64,000 bases of DNA. Source: CAXXOK01 sp963664595 (GTDB taxonomy: Bacteria > Bacillota > Clostridia > Christensenellales > Aristaeellaceae). The stretch's first letter is position 1; each line of letters begins with the position of its first letter. The position numbers and the translations under genes were made by a program. The notes beneath the pieces are model-generated. The model was not told the DNA's origin. It ran no database searches and saw only the letters and a program-made list of their open reading frames with translations. Shown piece after piece: positions 7,659 to 16,325 of this stretch. The stretch lies in NCBI GenBank assembly GCA_963664595.2, contig CAXXOK010000010.1, positions 1,361,205-1,425,204 of the forward strand, read 5' to 3'.

Positions 7659-8336
7659 TTATTCCTTTTCGCGTTGTATAACCGAGCTTTGATATTCCAA
7701 TAGACCCGTTCCTAACGCAATGACGCGGTCCAGATCCCCCGGCTGATCAAACCGCCTTCCCGTGATGGTAAACCGGGCGAAGTCCATGCCCACCGAAACC
7801 CGCAGGGGCCAGTTTTCCGGCCAGTCCGCCAACAGGCGAGTCATTGCATCCACGGCCTGCGAAAGTGCAGGCTCGTCCGCCGCAATCATCGCAAAGCGGT
7901 CCTGCAACGGCGCGTTCAGCGGCACAAGTTGCGCGGCATCCATCCCGGCAATCCCGAACGCGGCCAGCAACTGCGGCAAACTGCCGCCCGGCAGCACCGC
8001 GGCCCGCGGCGCTGTGCCCACCCACAGCAGCGGGCTGCCCTCCCTGCCGGCGGGATCGGTTTGCCAGCGAGTATAGGCAACCGTATAGGCGGAACCGCTC
8101 TGCGTTTCCACATCCGATGCTTCAATGCCGGTGGTCAGCCGCCAGCCGTTTGCGCGGATCACCGTCTCGCGGCGCAGCCGATGCCGTACCTCCTCCATCC
8201 GGTAGCCGCGCTGCGCGCAGTAGGCTTCCATACGCAGGCGGACTTCCTTTTTTCCGCGCGCGTCCAGCCAAAAGATAAGCCCTGCTGCCGCGCCGACAGC
8301 CAGAACAATCAGCAAGCTAAGATAGATATCATTCAT
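7659..8336 (-). CDS. Membrane-anchored protein of unknown function
   Basis: This 225-residue protein has one N-terminal membrane segment (about residues 5-25, YLSLLIVLAVGAAAGLIFWL) followed by a basic stop-transfer stretch (DARGKKEVR) and a soluble domain of 190 residues. I recognise no family motif. A PDUF-like mix of beta strands and one long helix can be guessed only. It lies first in a minus-strand unit with the duplicated secreted protein, and its start faces the oxidoreductase gene across a divergent promoter region. Confidence 0.6.
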   Translation of the reverse strand: MNDIYLSLLIVLAVGAAAGLIFWLDARGKKEVRLRMEAYCAQRGYRMEEVRHRLRRETVIRANGWRLTTGIEASDVETQSGSAYTVAYTRWQTDPAGREGSPLLWVGTAPRAAVLPGGSLPQLLAAFGIAGMDAAQLVPLNAPLQDRFAMIAADEPALSQAVDAMTRLLADWPENWPLRVSVGMDFARFTITGRRFDQPGDLDRVIALGTGLLEYQSSVIQREKE

Positions 8337-8425
8337 AAGCGGCTGCCCTCTGATGGTTTTTCGAAACGGTGTGATACGCCGGGTACGGCTGTGAAAGTGT
8401 TGATTTCCTTATCGTTGTTACTCAA

Positions 8426-8489
8426 AGTATACCATGCGCTATATTTGATACGCAAGAAAAAGTTGCAGCGGTTTTATTAATGGTATAAT
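8426..8489. promoter_or_regulatory. Divergent promoter region
   Basis: For the minus-strand gene, TTGCGT (complement of 8450-8455) and TATACT (complement of 8426-8431) are 18 bases apart. For the plus-strand oxidoreductase, TATAAT lies at 8484-8489 with a weak TTGCAG at 8463-8468 (15-base spacing). The two promoters are back to back. Confidence 0.55.
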
Positions 8490-8518
8490 AGCCGTACAGG
8501 AAAAGGAGGCGGGAAAGC

Positions 8519-9595
8519 TTGACGAACCAGATCACCCTTCGAATCGGTCTTGTCGGCGCCGGATGGCGCACGCACTTTTTTATACGCATCGCACAGATGC
8601 TGCCGGATCGCTTCACCATCATCGGCGCCGTATACCGCAGCGAAAAAAGCCGGGAGCAGCTCACAGCGTGGGGCGTGCCGGTGCTCGCCTCCCAGGAAGC
8701 GCTGATGGATTTGGCCCCCGACTATGTCATCCTCAGCGTCAACCGCGACAGCATGGCGGAGCTGATGCGCCTGTACGCCCGGCGCGGCATTCCGCTACTG
8801 ATCGAAACCTTTCCGGCAAAAAGCGTGGAAGAGCTGGCCGACCTGTACCGCGATCTGGACGGAGCCAAAATACAGGTGGCGGAGCAATACCCGTTTCAAC
8901 CGCTCAACGCCGCCCGTATTGCCGTGGCCGATTCCGGCCTGCTGGGGCCTGTGTACCAAATGCAGTCCAGCCTCCCCAACGGCTATCACGCCGTGAGCGT
9001 ACAGCGGCGGCTTCTGCATACCGGCAGAGCCTGCCCCGTTGTGCGCGCCAACCGTTACACCCACCGGATGGCCGCCGGTCCCGGCCGGGCGGGCGACCCC
9101 ACGGAGGACAGGCTGGTGGATGTATGGCAGATGCTGTATCAGCTGGATTATGGTGACCGGCAGGCGATCAACGATCTGGAGGACAACCAGCACCGTTCCT
9201 TTATCCGTACCCAGCACTGGGTCATCCGCGGTCAGCGGGGCGAGCTGCGCGGCGAAGACGTGCAGTATTTAAAGGATATGCTCACCCCCTGCCATTTTCA
9301 GCTGGAACGGGTCACGGCGGGCAGCGGCCCCAACCTGGAGGGGCTCTATCTGCGGGGTGTGCGCGGCGGCGACCACGGCTGGTTTTACCAAAATCCCTAT
9401 AGGCCCGCCCGTATGTTTGACGACGAAATTGCCGTGGCAACCTGTATGGACAAGATGGGCCGTTACGTGGAAACCGGGGAGCCGTTCTATCCGCTGCGTG
9501 AGGAAATCATGGATCTGTACCTGACGCTGATGATAGAAAAAGCCGCCCGCGAGGAAACGGTTATCGAGGTTAAACCGCAGCCGTGGACGGAATAA
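8519..9595 (+). CDS. Gfo/Idh/MocA family oxidoreductase
   Basis: A 358-residue protein of the Gfo/Idh/MocA family, which oxidises or reduces sugars and cyclitols with NAD(P). The Rossmann fingerprint GLVGAGWRTHF is at about residues 9-19, and AEQYPFQPLN lies where the family has its EKP motif (here EQYP, so the catalytic lysine is not in the usual place). The start is TTG at 8519 with AAGGAGG 8 bases upstream; no ATG is better placed. It is a lone gene; substrate unknown. The replaced EKP lysine raises the possibility of altered chemistry. Confidence 0.8.
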   Translation: MTNQITLRIGLVGAGWRTHFFIRIAQMLPDRFTIIGAVYRSEKSREQLTAWGVPVLASQEALMDLAPDYVILSVNRDSMAELMRLYARRGIPLLIETFPAKSVEELADLYRDLDGAKIQVAEQYPFQPLNAARIAVADSGLLGPVYQMQSSLPNGYHAVSVQRRLLHTGRACPVVRANRYTHRMAAGPGRAGDPTEDRLVDVWQMLYQLDYGDRQAINDLEDNQHRSFIRTQHWVIRGQRGELRGEDVQYLKDMLTPCHFQLERVTAGSGPNLEGLYLRGVRGGDHGWFYQNPYRPARMFDDEIAVATCMDKMGRYVETGEPFYPLREEIMDLYLTLMIEKAAREETVIEVKPQPWTE

Positions 9596-9611
9596 GCCGC
9601 CGACCGCGGTC

Positions 9612-9640
9612 TTTCCATCGGCATCGATCTGTGCTACAAT
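9612..9640 (+). promoter_or_regulatory. Probable promoter of the capD-to-asnS operon
   Basis: TTTCCA (9612-9617) and TACAAT (9635-9640) are 17 bases apart. The -35 is weak and the -10 good. It lies 40 bases ahead of the first gene of a long same-strand run. Confidence 0.45.
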
Positions 9641-9680
9641 ATTTTGTGTTTATCTATCCTATCCGCCGGAGGATTTTTAC

Positions 9681-11585
9681 ATGTCTTTTTCCAGGGCAAA
9701 GCTTGGCCGCCTTTTAAACACCTGCGTTTGGGTGCTGATTGATGCGGCACTGTGCAATGCCGCGATGATTTTGGCGCAGCAATTCCGCTTTGATACCAGC
9801 ATCCCGGAGGTTTTCTTTCAGCGGTACGTCAATCTGGCGCCTGTAATGACAGTGCTTTGTCTGCTGTCCTTTTTTGCGTTCGGTTTGTACCGCAACCTTT
9901 GGAAATTCGCGTCCGTTACCAGTGTATTCCCCATTCTGCTGGCAACACTGGCGGGGTCGCTGGCCACCTACGCCTATTCCCTGATCTGTTTTGCCTTCAC
10001 CAGGCCCGAAAACTACTGCCTGCTCCACCGCACGCTGTATATGATGCACTGGCTGATCTTTATGGCGCTCACGGTGGGATCGCGTTATTTTTACCGCCTG
10101 ATCGCCGCCATGCCCTTCCGGCACAGCCAAACGGGCACAGCCCGGCGGCTGATGGTCGTAGGCGCGGGCTGGGCAGGGGCCAATGTGATCCGCGATATCA
10201 AAAACGGCCGTTACGCCAACAGCCAGGCGGTGATCGCCGTGGACGATAATCCCAGCATTTCGGGCGGCACGCTCAACGGCGTCAAGGTGCTCAGGGACAC
10301 GGCCTCCATCCCCCAATACGCTTCGGAATACGCGATTGACGATATCATCATCGCCATCGCAACCCCCAACGGCGATCTGCGCTCGCTGATTGAAACCTGC
10401 CTGTCCACCGGCTGCCGCGTACGGCGGGTATCGTCGCTGGAGGATTTGAACCGGAAGGGCACGCAGAGCGATGTGCGCGACCTGAACCTTGCCGATCTGC
10501 TGGGGCGCAGCGAAACCAGCCTGAACATGACACAGGTTGCCGCCTATTTTGCGGGCAAAACCGTGCTCATCACGGGAGGCGGCGGCTCCATCGGCAGCGA
10601 GCTCTGCCGCCAGATTCTCACGTTTCAGCCGCGCCGGATTGTGCTGTACGATATCAACGAAAACTATATGTACGATCTGTTTGCCGAGCTCAAGCAAAGC
10701 TTTGGCGACGGGCTGAAGGAAACGCTCACGCTGCGTGTCGGCTCCGTGCGCGACGCGGCCCGGCTGGACGATGTGATGGACGAGTTTGCCTTTGACGTAC
10801 TGCTGCACGCCGCCGCCCACAAGCATGTGCCCATGCTGGAGGACAGCCCCGTGCAGGCCGTGAAAAACAACGTGTTCGGCACCTACGCCACCGCGGAGCG
10901 CGCCATTGCCCACGGCATCAAGCGCTTTGTGCTGATCTCCACCGACAAGGCCGTCAACCCCACCAACATCATGGGCACCACCAAACGGATTGCCGAAATG
11001 GTGATCGCAGCGCTGGGCGACGGGGCCGATACCGAGTTTGTTTCGGTACGGTTCGGCAATGTGCTGGGGTCCCACGGCAGCGTGGTGCCGCTGTTTGAGC
11101 GGCAGATCCGCGCGGGCGGCCCGATCACCGTAATGCACCCGGATATCGTTCGTTACTTCATGACCATCCCGGAGGCCGCCAGCCTGGTGCTCCAGGCTGC
11201 GGTGCTCGCCAGGGGCGGGGAGCTGTTCGTGCTGGATATGGGTCGGCCCGTATTGATCCGCGAGCTGGCTGAGCGCATGCTGCAGCTCTATACGGCGCAG
11301 GGCGGGCAGAACCAGGTGGAAATCATTTACACGGGCCTGCGCCCCGGTGAAAAGCTGTACGAGGAGCTGCTCACCAACGACGAAAGCCTTGCGAAAACCG
11401 AGCTTGACAAGATTTATGTCACCAAGCCCGATTGCATATCCCGGGCGGAATTGCAGGAAATGCTATCCGCATTGCAGAACTGCATGGATAAGCGCGATGA
11501 TATCCGCGCCTGTTTGCACAAGCTTGTCCCCACCTTCCGCGAGGCCGACGAGGTAAACGGACACGCGGCGGGCGAAAGCCCATGA
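9681..11585 (+). CDS. Membrane-bound nucleoside-diphosphate-sugar 4,6-dehydratase (CapD/FlaA1-like)
   Basis: A 634-residue polysaccharide biosynthesis protein. Four N-terminal membrane segments (about residues 13-35, 52-72, 80-105, 115-137) are followed by a first nucleotide-binding domain (GAGWAGANVIRDI, about 157) and a second SDR domain with TGGGGSIGSELCRQI (about 297) and DKAVNPTNIMGTTKRIAEM. In this SDR the usual YxxxK is MxxxK (MGTTK), the pattern of membrane UDP-GlcNAc 4,6-dehydratases such as PglF. It would make UDP-4-keto-6-deoxy sugars for surface glycans. Its stop overlaps tadA by 4 bases. Length fits the family. Confidence 0.88.
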   Translation: MSFSRAKLGRLLNTCVWVLIDAALCNAAMILAQQFRFDTSIPEVFFQRYVNLAPVMTVLCLLSFFAFGLYRNLWKFASVTSVFPILLATLAGSLATYAYSLICFAFTRPENYCLLHRTLYMMHWLIFMALTVGSRYFYRLIAAMPFRHSQTGTARRLMVVGAGWAGANVIRDIKNGRYANSQAVIAVDDNPSISGGTLNGVKVLRDTASIPQYASEYAIDDIIIAIATPNGDLRSLIETCLSTGCRVRRVSSLEDLNRKGTQSDVRDLNLADLLGRSETSLNMTQVAAYFAGKTVLITGGGGSIGSELCRQILTFQPRRIVLYDINENYMYDLFAELKQSFGDGLKETLTLRVGSVRDAARLDDVMDEFAFDVLLHAAAHKHVPMLEDSPVQAVKNNVFGTYATAERAIAHGIKRFVLISTDKAVNPTNIMGTTKRIAEMVIAALGDGADTEFVSVRFGNVLGSHGSVVPLFERQIRAGGPITVMHPDIVRYFMTIPEAASLVLQAAVLARGGELFVLDMGRPVLIRELAERMLQLYTAQGGQNQVEIIYTGLRPGEKLYEELLTNDESLAKTELDKIYVTKPDCISRAELQEMLSALQNCMDKRDDIRACLHKLVPTFREADEVNGHAAGESP

Positions 11586-12034
11586 CAGATCACGAGCGCT
11601 TGATGCGCGCGGCGCTCGCCCAGGCGCAGCTCGCCGCCGCGCAGGGTGAAATCCCCGTGGGCGCGGTTATCGCACACGAGGGAACCATCATCGCCCAGGC
11701 ACATAACCGGCGGGAACAGCTTGCCGATCCCACAGCGCACGCGGAGATCCTGGCCATCCGCCAGGCAGCGGAGGCGCTGCACAGCCGCAGGCTGACCGGA
11801 TGCACCCTGTATGTTACGCTGGAGCCCTGCCCCATGTGCGCCGGAGCCATGATCATGGCCTGCCTGGACGCCTGCTATTTCGGGGCAAGTGACGAGCGGC
11901 AGGGCTGCGTGGAAAGCCTGTACGCGCTTCCCTCCGATCCCGCTTTTTATCACCGGGTACGCTGCGTCGGCGGACTATTGCAAAACGAATGCCAGGCGCT
12001 GCTGCAAGCTTTTTTTCAGGACAAACGAACCTGA
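11582..12034 (+). CDS. tadA: tRNA-specific adenosine deaminase
   Basis: A 150-residue zinc deaminase that converts A34 to inosine in tRNA-Arg(ACG). The catalytic HAE (in PTAHAEILAIRQ) and the zinc pair PCPMC (in TLEPCPMCAGAMIMA) are present, along with the family's N-terminal helix (ERLMRAALAQAQLAA). Start ATG overlaps the stop of the capD-like gene (ATGA). Distinction from other CDA-fold deaminases rests on the full conservation around HAE and PCPMC and on length. Confidence 0.92.
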   Translation: MTDHERLMRAALAQAQLAAAQGEIPVGAVIAHEGTIIAQAHNRREQLADPTAHAEILAIRQAAEALHSRRLTGCTLYVTLEPCPMCAGAMIMACLDACYFGASDERQGCVESLYALPSDPAFYHRVRCVGGLLQNECQALLQAFFQDKRT

Positions 12035-12097
12035 CACCTACCGGTGCAGGCATGGAACAGCCATACCCGCCCCGTGCGAAGAGAAGGAGAAACCCGC

Positions 12098-12892
12098 TTG
12101 TACATTGATACCATCGTAACTGATCTGGACGATACTCTGCTCAACGGAGACCGTCAATTATCCCCCTACACGCTGGAGATCGTGGCAAAACTGACCCAAA
12201 AAGGCATTCGCTTTATCGCCGCCAGCGGGCGCGCGGCCTCCAGTATGCGCCCCTATGTAAACCAGCTCAACACCGGCCTTCCCTACATCGCCTGCAACGG
12301 CGCACAGCTGATGAACCCGGACCATACCGAAATCACCTCCACCATGTTTGCGCCGGAACAGGCCCGGGAGCTTGTACGGTATTTTCAGGCCAGAAATCTG
12401 TATGTACAGTACTACAACGAGGATTACTTTTATTATGCCCAGGAAACCGAAGCCAACCGGTACTATGCCTTGCAGACCGGCATGGTGGGCAAAGCGGTTG
12501 GTGATTTGGCCGCCTATCTCAATTTTCCCACACCCAAGGTGCTGTCCGTCAGCACCCCTGAAGAGGTAGAGGCTCTGTATCCCGTTATACAGAAGGACTT
12601 TCCCACGGTCTCCTTCACCATCAGCAAGCCGTACTTTTTAGAGGCGCAGCCCATGGGCGTAAACAAGGGCAGCGCGCTGCAAAAGCTCAGCGGTATTCTG
12701 GGTTTTGCCCCCGAGAACACCATGGTGTTCGGCGACAGCCTGAACGATCTCGAAATGCTCGGCTTCGCCGCCCACAGCGTAGCCATGGCCAACGCCCGTG
12801 ACGAGGTGAAGCGGGCCACGCGCTACAGTACCGCTCTGCCCAACACGCAGGACGGGCTTGCACACTTTGTGGAAGAACAACTCCTTTCCTAG
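12098..12892 (+). CDS. Cof-type HAD-IIB phosphatase
   Basis: A 264-residue haloacid dehalogenase family hydrolase with motif I DLDDTLLNGD (about residues 9-18), motif II in AASGR, and motifs III/IV in KGSALQKL and FGDSLNDLEML. This is the Cof group that dephosphorylates sugar phosphates or cofactors such as FMN and PLP. I choose the TTG at 12098 because AGAAGGAG precedes it by 8 bases and the HAD fold starts right there; an upstream ATG at 12044 would add 18 residues unlike the family. It sits between tadA and hprK. Substrate unknown. Confidence 0.85.
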   Translation: MYIDTIVTDLDDTLLNGDRQLSPYTLEIVAKLTQKGIRFIAASGRAASSMRPYVNQLNTGLPYIACNGAQLMNPDHTEITSTMFAPEQARELVRYFQARNLYVQYYNEDYFYYAQETEANRYYALQTGMVGKAVGDLAAYLNFPTPKVLSVSTPEEVEALYPVIQKDFPTVSFTISKPYFLEAQPMGVNKGSALQKLSGILGFAPENTMVFGDSLNDLEMLGFAAHSVAMANARDEVKRATRYSTALPNTQDGLAHFVEEQLLS

Positions 12893-12913
12893 TTTATGAG
12901 GGAGCGTGATGGT

Positions 12914-13846
12914 ATGATCAGAATTACGGATTTTGCCAAGGCTTTGGATCTCAAGGTGCTGCACCATTCCACCAAGGACGAGATGGATATTACCCTGCCG
13001 GATCTGAACCGGCCGGGCATGCAGTTTTTCGGATTCTATGAGTATTTCTCACATGAGCGCCTGCAGGTGATCGGCAAGGCGGAAATGAATTATCTGGAAT
13101 CGCTGGACGCCGAGCGCCTGCATGACATTCTGGATCCCTTCATGCAGTATCCGCTGCCGGGCATTGTGATCTGCTGGGGCATGGCTCCGCCCAAAGAGCT
13201 GCTGTCCCTGGCAAAGAAGTACGATATCCCCATTTTGCAGTCCAGCAAAAAAACAACGGTTTTCACGCTTCAGGCCATCACGTACTTAAGCCGCCAGCTG
13301 GCCCCGCATGAAACACGCCACGGCGTGCTGGTGGATGTGTTCGGCGTCGGTGTGATGATTACGGGCGAAAGCGGCGTTGGCAAAAGCGAATCGGCGCTGG
13401 AACTCGTAAAGCGGGGGCATCAGCTGTGCGCCGATGATGTGGTGGATATCTGCCGCGTGGCCGACGACCGGCTGATCGGCGAATCGCCGGAGACCATCCG
13501 CCATTTCATGGAGATCCGCGGCATTGGCATCATCGATATCCGCGCCATGTACGGCGTCGGCGCGATCACGCTTTCCAAGTCCATCGATATGGTCATTCAT
13601 CTGGAAAAATGGGACCAGGCCAAGGAATACGACCGCCTGGGCCTGACCGAAGAGAATATTGAGATTATGAACGTCAAGGTGCCCTATCAGGTCATGCCGG
13701 TGCGGCCCGGCCGCAACCTGGCGATCGTTATCGAGGTAGCGGCACGCAACCTGAGCCTGCGGCGCCTGGGCTACAGCGCAGCCAGCGAGCTGGATCGCCG
13801 CCTGAGCGATATGATGCTGCAGAACGCAAAAAAAGAATCGGAATAA
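12914..13846 (+). CDS. hprK: HPr kinase/phosphorylase
   Basis: A 310-residue enzyme that phosphorylates HPr on Ser46 and so controls carbon catabolite repression. The P-loop GESGVGKSESALEL is at about residues 152-165, followed by the acidic ADDVVDI and the family signature IRGIGIIDIRAMYGVGAI. ATG at 12914 has GGGAG 9 bases upstream; an upstream ATG at 12896 has none. It lies in the operon just ahead of a ROK kinase, a sensible neighbour for sugar control. All catalytic features look intact. Confidence 0.95.
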   Translation: MIRITDFAKALDLKVLHHSTKDEMDITLPDLNRPGMQFFGFYEYFSHERLQVIGKAEMNYLESLDAERLHDILDPFMQYPLPGIVICWGMAPPKELLSLAKKYDIPILQSSKKTTVFTLQAITYLSRQLAPHETRHGVLVDVFGVGVMITGESGVGKSESALELVKRGHQLCADDVVDICRVADDRLIGESPETIRHFMEIRGIGIIDIRAMYGVGAITLSKSIDMVIHLEKWDQAKEYDRLGLTEENIEIMNVKVPYQVMPVRPGRNLAIVIEVAARNLSLRRLGYSAASELDRRLSDMMLQNAKKESE

Positions 13847-13858
13847 GCGGAGGCCTGT

Positions 13859-14824
13859 ATGATCTATCTGGGAATTGATGTCGGCGGCACGGACACCAAA
13901 ATCGGCGTACTGGACGAGCACGCCACCATACTCGCGCAAGGCTCCACACCGACGGGTGTTGGCAATCCCTATCAGGATATCATCCGCAATATGGCGGAAT
14001 GTGCCATTTCCCTGCTTAATACCATCGGCCTGACCCCTCAGGACGTAGCCGCGGTGGGCGTCGGCGTGCCGGGTATTGTCACAAATGAAAACGGCGTCGT
14101 GATGCGCTGTGTGAATATGAATTGGTGGGATATACCGTTTCGTTACGAAATGCAGAAATATATCCCCAAACCCGTTACTCTGGATAACGACGCCAATGTA
14201 GCGGGCTTTGCCGAAAGCATATGCGGTGTCAGCGCGGGTACGGATTCCAGCGTGTTCATCACGCTGGGCACGGGCATCGGCGGCGGCCTGATCTTTTTCG
14301 GCCGCCCGTGGAGCGGCCACCACAGCGCGGGCGGCGAGCTGGGCCACATCACCATGCAGATTGACGGCATTCCCTGCACCTGCGGCCGGCGCGGGTGCCT
14401 GGAGCGCTATTGCAGCGCCACCGCGCTGATCCGCATCGGCAGAGAGGCCGCAATGAAGCATCCCGACAGCGAATTGTGGGCCGCGTGCAACGGCGATCTG
14501 GAAAACCTCAACGGCAGGATCATCTTCGGCTGCGCCAAAGACAACGATCCCGTTGCGCTGGAGGTTTTCAACGAGTACATCCATAACCTGTGCCTGGCGC
14601 TGTCCTCGGTGATCTGCCTGCTGGATCCGCAGGTTATCGTGCTGGGCGGCGGTATATCCAAGGCCGGTGATTTTCTGCTGGACGCTCTGAAAAACAGAAT
14701 CAAGGGGTATCTTGCCTTTCCGGAAGCCCCCTACGCGGATATCAAAATCGCAACGCTGGGCGCCGATGCGGGCTTTATCGGCGCGGCGATGCTGGCCAAA
14801 AAAACCATGGAGGACAAAGCATGA
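13859..14824 (+). CDS. ROK family sugar kinase, probably glucokinase
   Basis: A 321-residue ROK protein. The ATP-binding loop GIDVGGTDTKIGVLD opens the protein (residues 4-18). The sugar-binding and catalytic segment LDNDANVAGFAE, the glycine-rich TLGTGIGGGL, the ExGH motif GGELGHITM, and the zinc signature CTCGRRGCLERYCSA are all present. No N-terminal helix-turn-helix exists, so it is an enzyme rather than a ROK repressor. Glucose is the likely substrate given the next-door HprK, but other hexoses are possible. It overlaps asnS by 4 bases. Confidence 0.88.
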   Translation: MIYLGIDVGGTDTKIGVLDEHATILAQGSTPTGVGNPYQDIIRNMAECAISLLNTIGLTPQDVAAVGVGVPGIVTNENGVVMRCVNMNWWDIPFRYEMQKYIPKPVTLDNDANVAGFAESICGVSAGTDSSVFITLGTGIGGGLIFFGRPWSGHHSAGGELGHITMQIDGIPCTCGRRGCLERYCSATALIRIGREAAMKHPDSELWAACNGDLENLNGRIIFGCAKDNDPVALEVFNEYIHNLCLALSSVICLLDPQVIVLGGGISKAGDFLLDALKNRIKGYLAFPEAPYADIKIATLGADAGFIGAAMLAKKTMEDKA

Positions 14825-16215
14825 ATACGTTATCTGTACGTGAATTGTTCCAAAACCCGCCCAAGGCGGATATCGCCGGGTTTTCCATTTCGGGCTGGGT
14901 ACGCACCGTGCGCGACAGCAAGGCGTTCGGCTTTATTGAGATCAATGACGGCACAGGCTTTAAAAACCTGCAAATCGTGCTGGAGGATGGCAAAACGGAG
15001 CGCTTTGCCGAGGCGGTAAAGATCACGCTGGGCAGCGCCATCCGTGCCGAGGGCACGCTGACGCTCACCCCCAGCATGAAACAGCCCTTCGAGCTCAAAG
15101 CGGAAACCGTGGAGGTAATCGGTGCATGCGATCCCGCGTATCCGCTGCAGAAAAAGCGGCACAGCTTTGAGTACCTGCGCACCATCTCCCATCTGCGCCC
15201 GCGCACCAACACCTTTTACGCGGTGTTTCGCATCCGCTCGCTGACCGCGCAGATCATCCATCAGTTCTTTGCAGAGCGCGGGTTTGTGTATGTGCATACG
15301 CCCATCATCACCGCCAGCGACTGCGAGGGTGCGGGCGAAATGTTCCAGGTCACGACGCTGGATGTGCAAAACCCGCCCCGCACGGAGCAGGGCGCGGTGG
15401 ACTACGCACAGGATTTTTTCGGCAGACAGTCCAACCTTACCGTAAGCGGCCAGCTGAACGTGGAAACCTTCTGCATGGCGTTTCGCAATGTGTATACCTT
15501 CGGCCCCACCTTCCGCGCCGAGAAAAGCAACACGCCTCGCCACGCCGCCGAGTTTTGGATGATCGAGCCGGAAATCGCCTTCGCCGACCTGTTTGATGAT
15601 ATGGCGCTGGCGGAGGACATGATCCGCTACGTCATCGCGCAGGTGCTGGAGCAGGCGCCCGACGAGATGGAGTTCCTCAACAGCTTTGTGGAAAAGGGCC
15701 TGATCGATAAGCTGACCGCGCTGGTACAGAGCGATTTTGTCCGCTGCACCTATACCGATGCGATTGCCATTCTGGAAAGAAGCGGCGCGCCGTTCGAATA
15801 CCCCGTTTCCTGGGGCTGCGACCTGCAAACCGAGCATGAGCGCTACCTCACCGAGAAGCATTTCGGCAAGCCCGTGTTCGTATACAATTATCCGCGCGAA
15901 ATCAAGGCGTTCTACATGCGCCTCAACGACGACGGCAAAACCGTAGCCGCCGTGGATATGCTCGTGCCCGGCGTGGGCGAGCTGATCGGCGGCAGCCAGC
16001 GCGAAGAGCGCCCCGGCGTGCTGAAAGAGCGCCTGGCGGAATACGGCCTGAGCGAGGAGCAGTACAGCTGGTACATGGATACCCGCCGCTACGGCACCAC
16101 CCCGCACGCAGGCTTCGGCCTGGGCTTTGAGCGCCTGATCATGTACTTGACCGGCATCTCCAACATCAGAGACGTGCTGCCGTTCCCCAGGACGACCGGG
16201 AGTGCGGAGTTTTAG
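14821..16215 (+). CDS. asnS: Asparagine-tRNA ligase
   Basis: A 464-residue class IIb aminoacyl-tRNA synthetase. The N-terminal OB-fold anticodon-binding domain (ISGWVRTVRDSKAFGFIEIN) is followed by the catalytic core with motif 2 (FRAEKSNTPRHAAEFWMIEPE) shortened here to FRAEKSNTPRHAAEFW and motif 3 (GFGLGFERLIMYLTG). The sequence around TSGQ-like VSGQLNVETF and HAAEF is that of AsnRS rather than AspRS. Its start overlaps the ROK stop (ATGA). It is the last gene of the operon. Confidence 0.95.
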   Translation: MNTLSVRELFQNPPKADIAGFSISGWVRTVRDSKAFGFIEINDGTGFKNLQIVLEDGKTERFAEAVKITLGSAIRAEGTLTLTPSMKQPFELKAETVEVIGACDPAYPLQKKRHSFEYLRTISHLRPRTNTFYAVFRIRSLTAQIIHQFFAERGFVYVHTPIITASDCEGAGEMFQVTTLDVQNPPRTEQGAVDYAQDFFGRQSNLTVSGQLNVETFCMAFRNVYTFGPTFRAEKSNTPRHAAEFWMIEPEIAFADLFDDMALAEDMIRYVIAQVLEQAPDEMEFLNSFVEKGLIDKLTALVQSDFVRCTYTDAIAILERSGAPFEYPVSWGCDLQTEHERYLTEKHFGKPVFVYNYPREIKAFYMRLNDDGKTVAAVDMLVPGVGELIGGSQREERPGVLKERLAEYGLSEEQYSWYMDTRRYGTTPHAGFGLGFERLIMYLTGISNIRDVLPFPRTTGSAEF

Positions 16216-16275
16216 GAAAAGGAAAGGGGTTATCCTCATATCCCCCGATAAAAAATCTAATGTTAATACATCTAT

Positions 16276-16297
16276 GGCCGTGCGAAGCGCGGCCTTT
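16276..16297 (+). terminator. Weak terminator after asnS
   Basis: Arms GGCCGTGC and GCGCGGCC enclose GAA and are followed by TTT only. It lies 61 bp past asnS, before the convergent AT-rich nuclease gene. Confidence 0.4.
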
Positions 16298-16325
16298 AAC
16301 AATTGACTAATAGTATAATTTATGA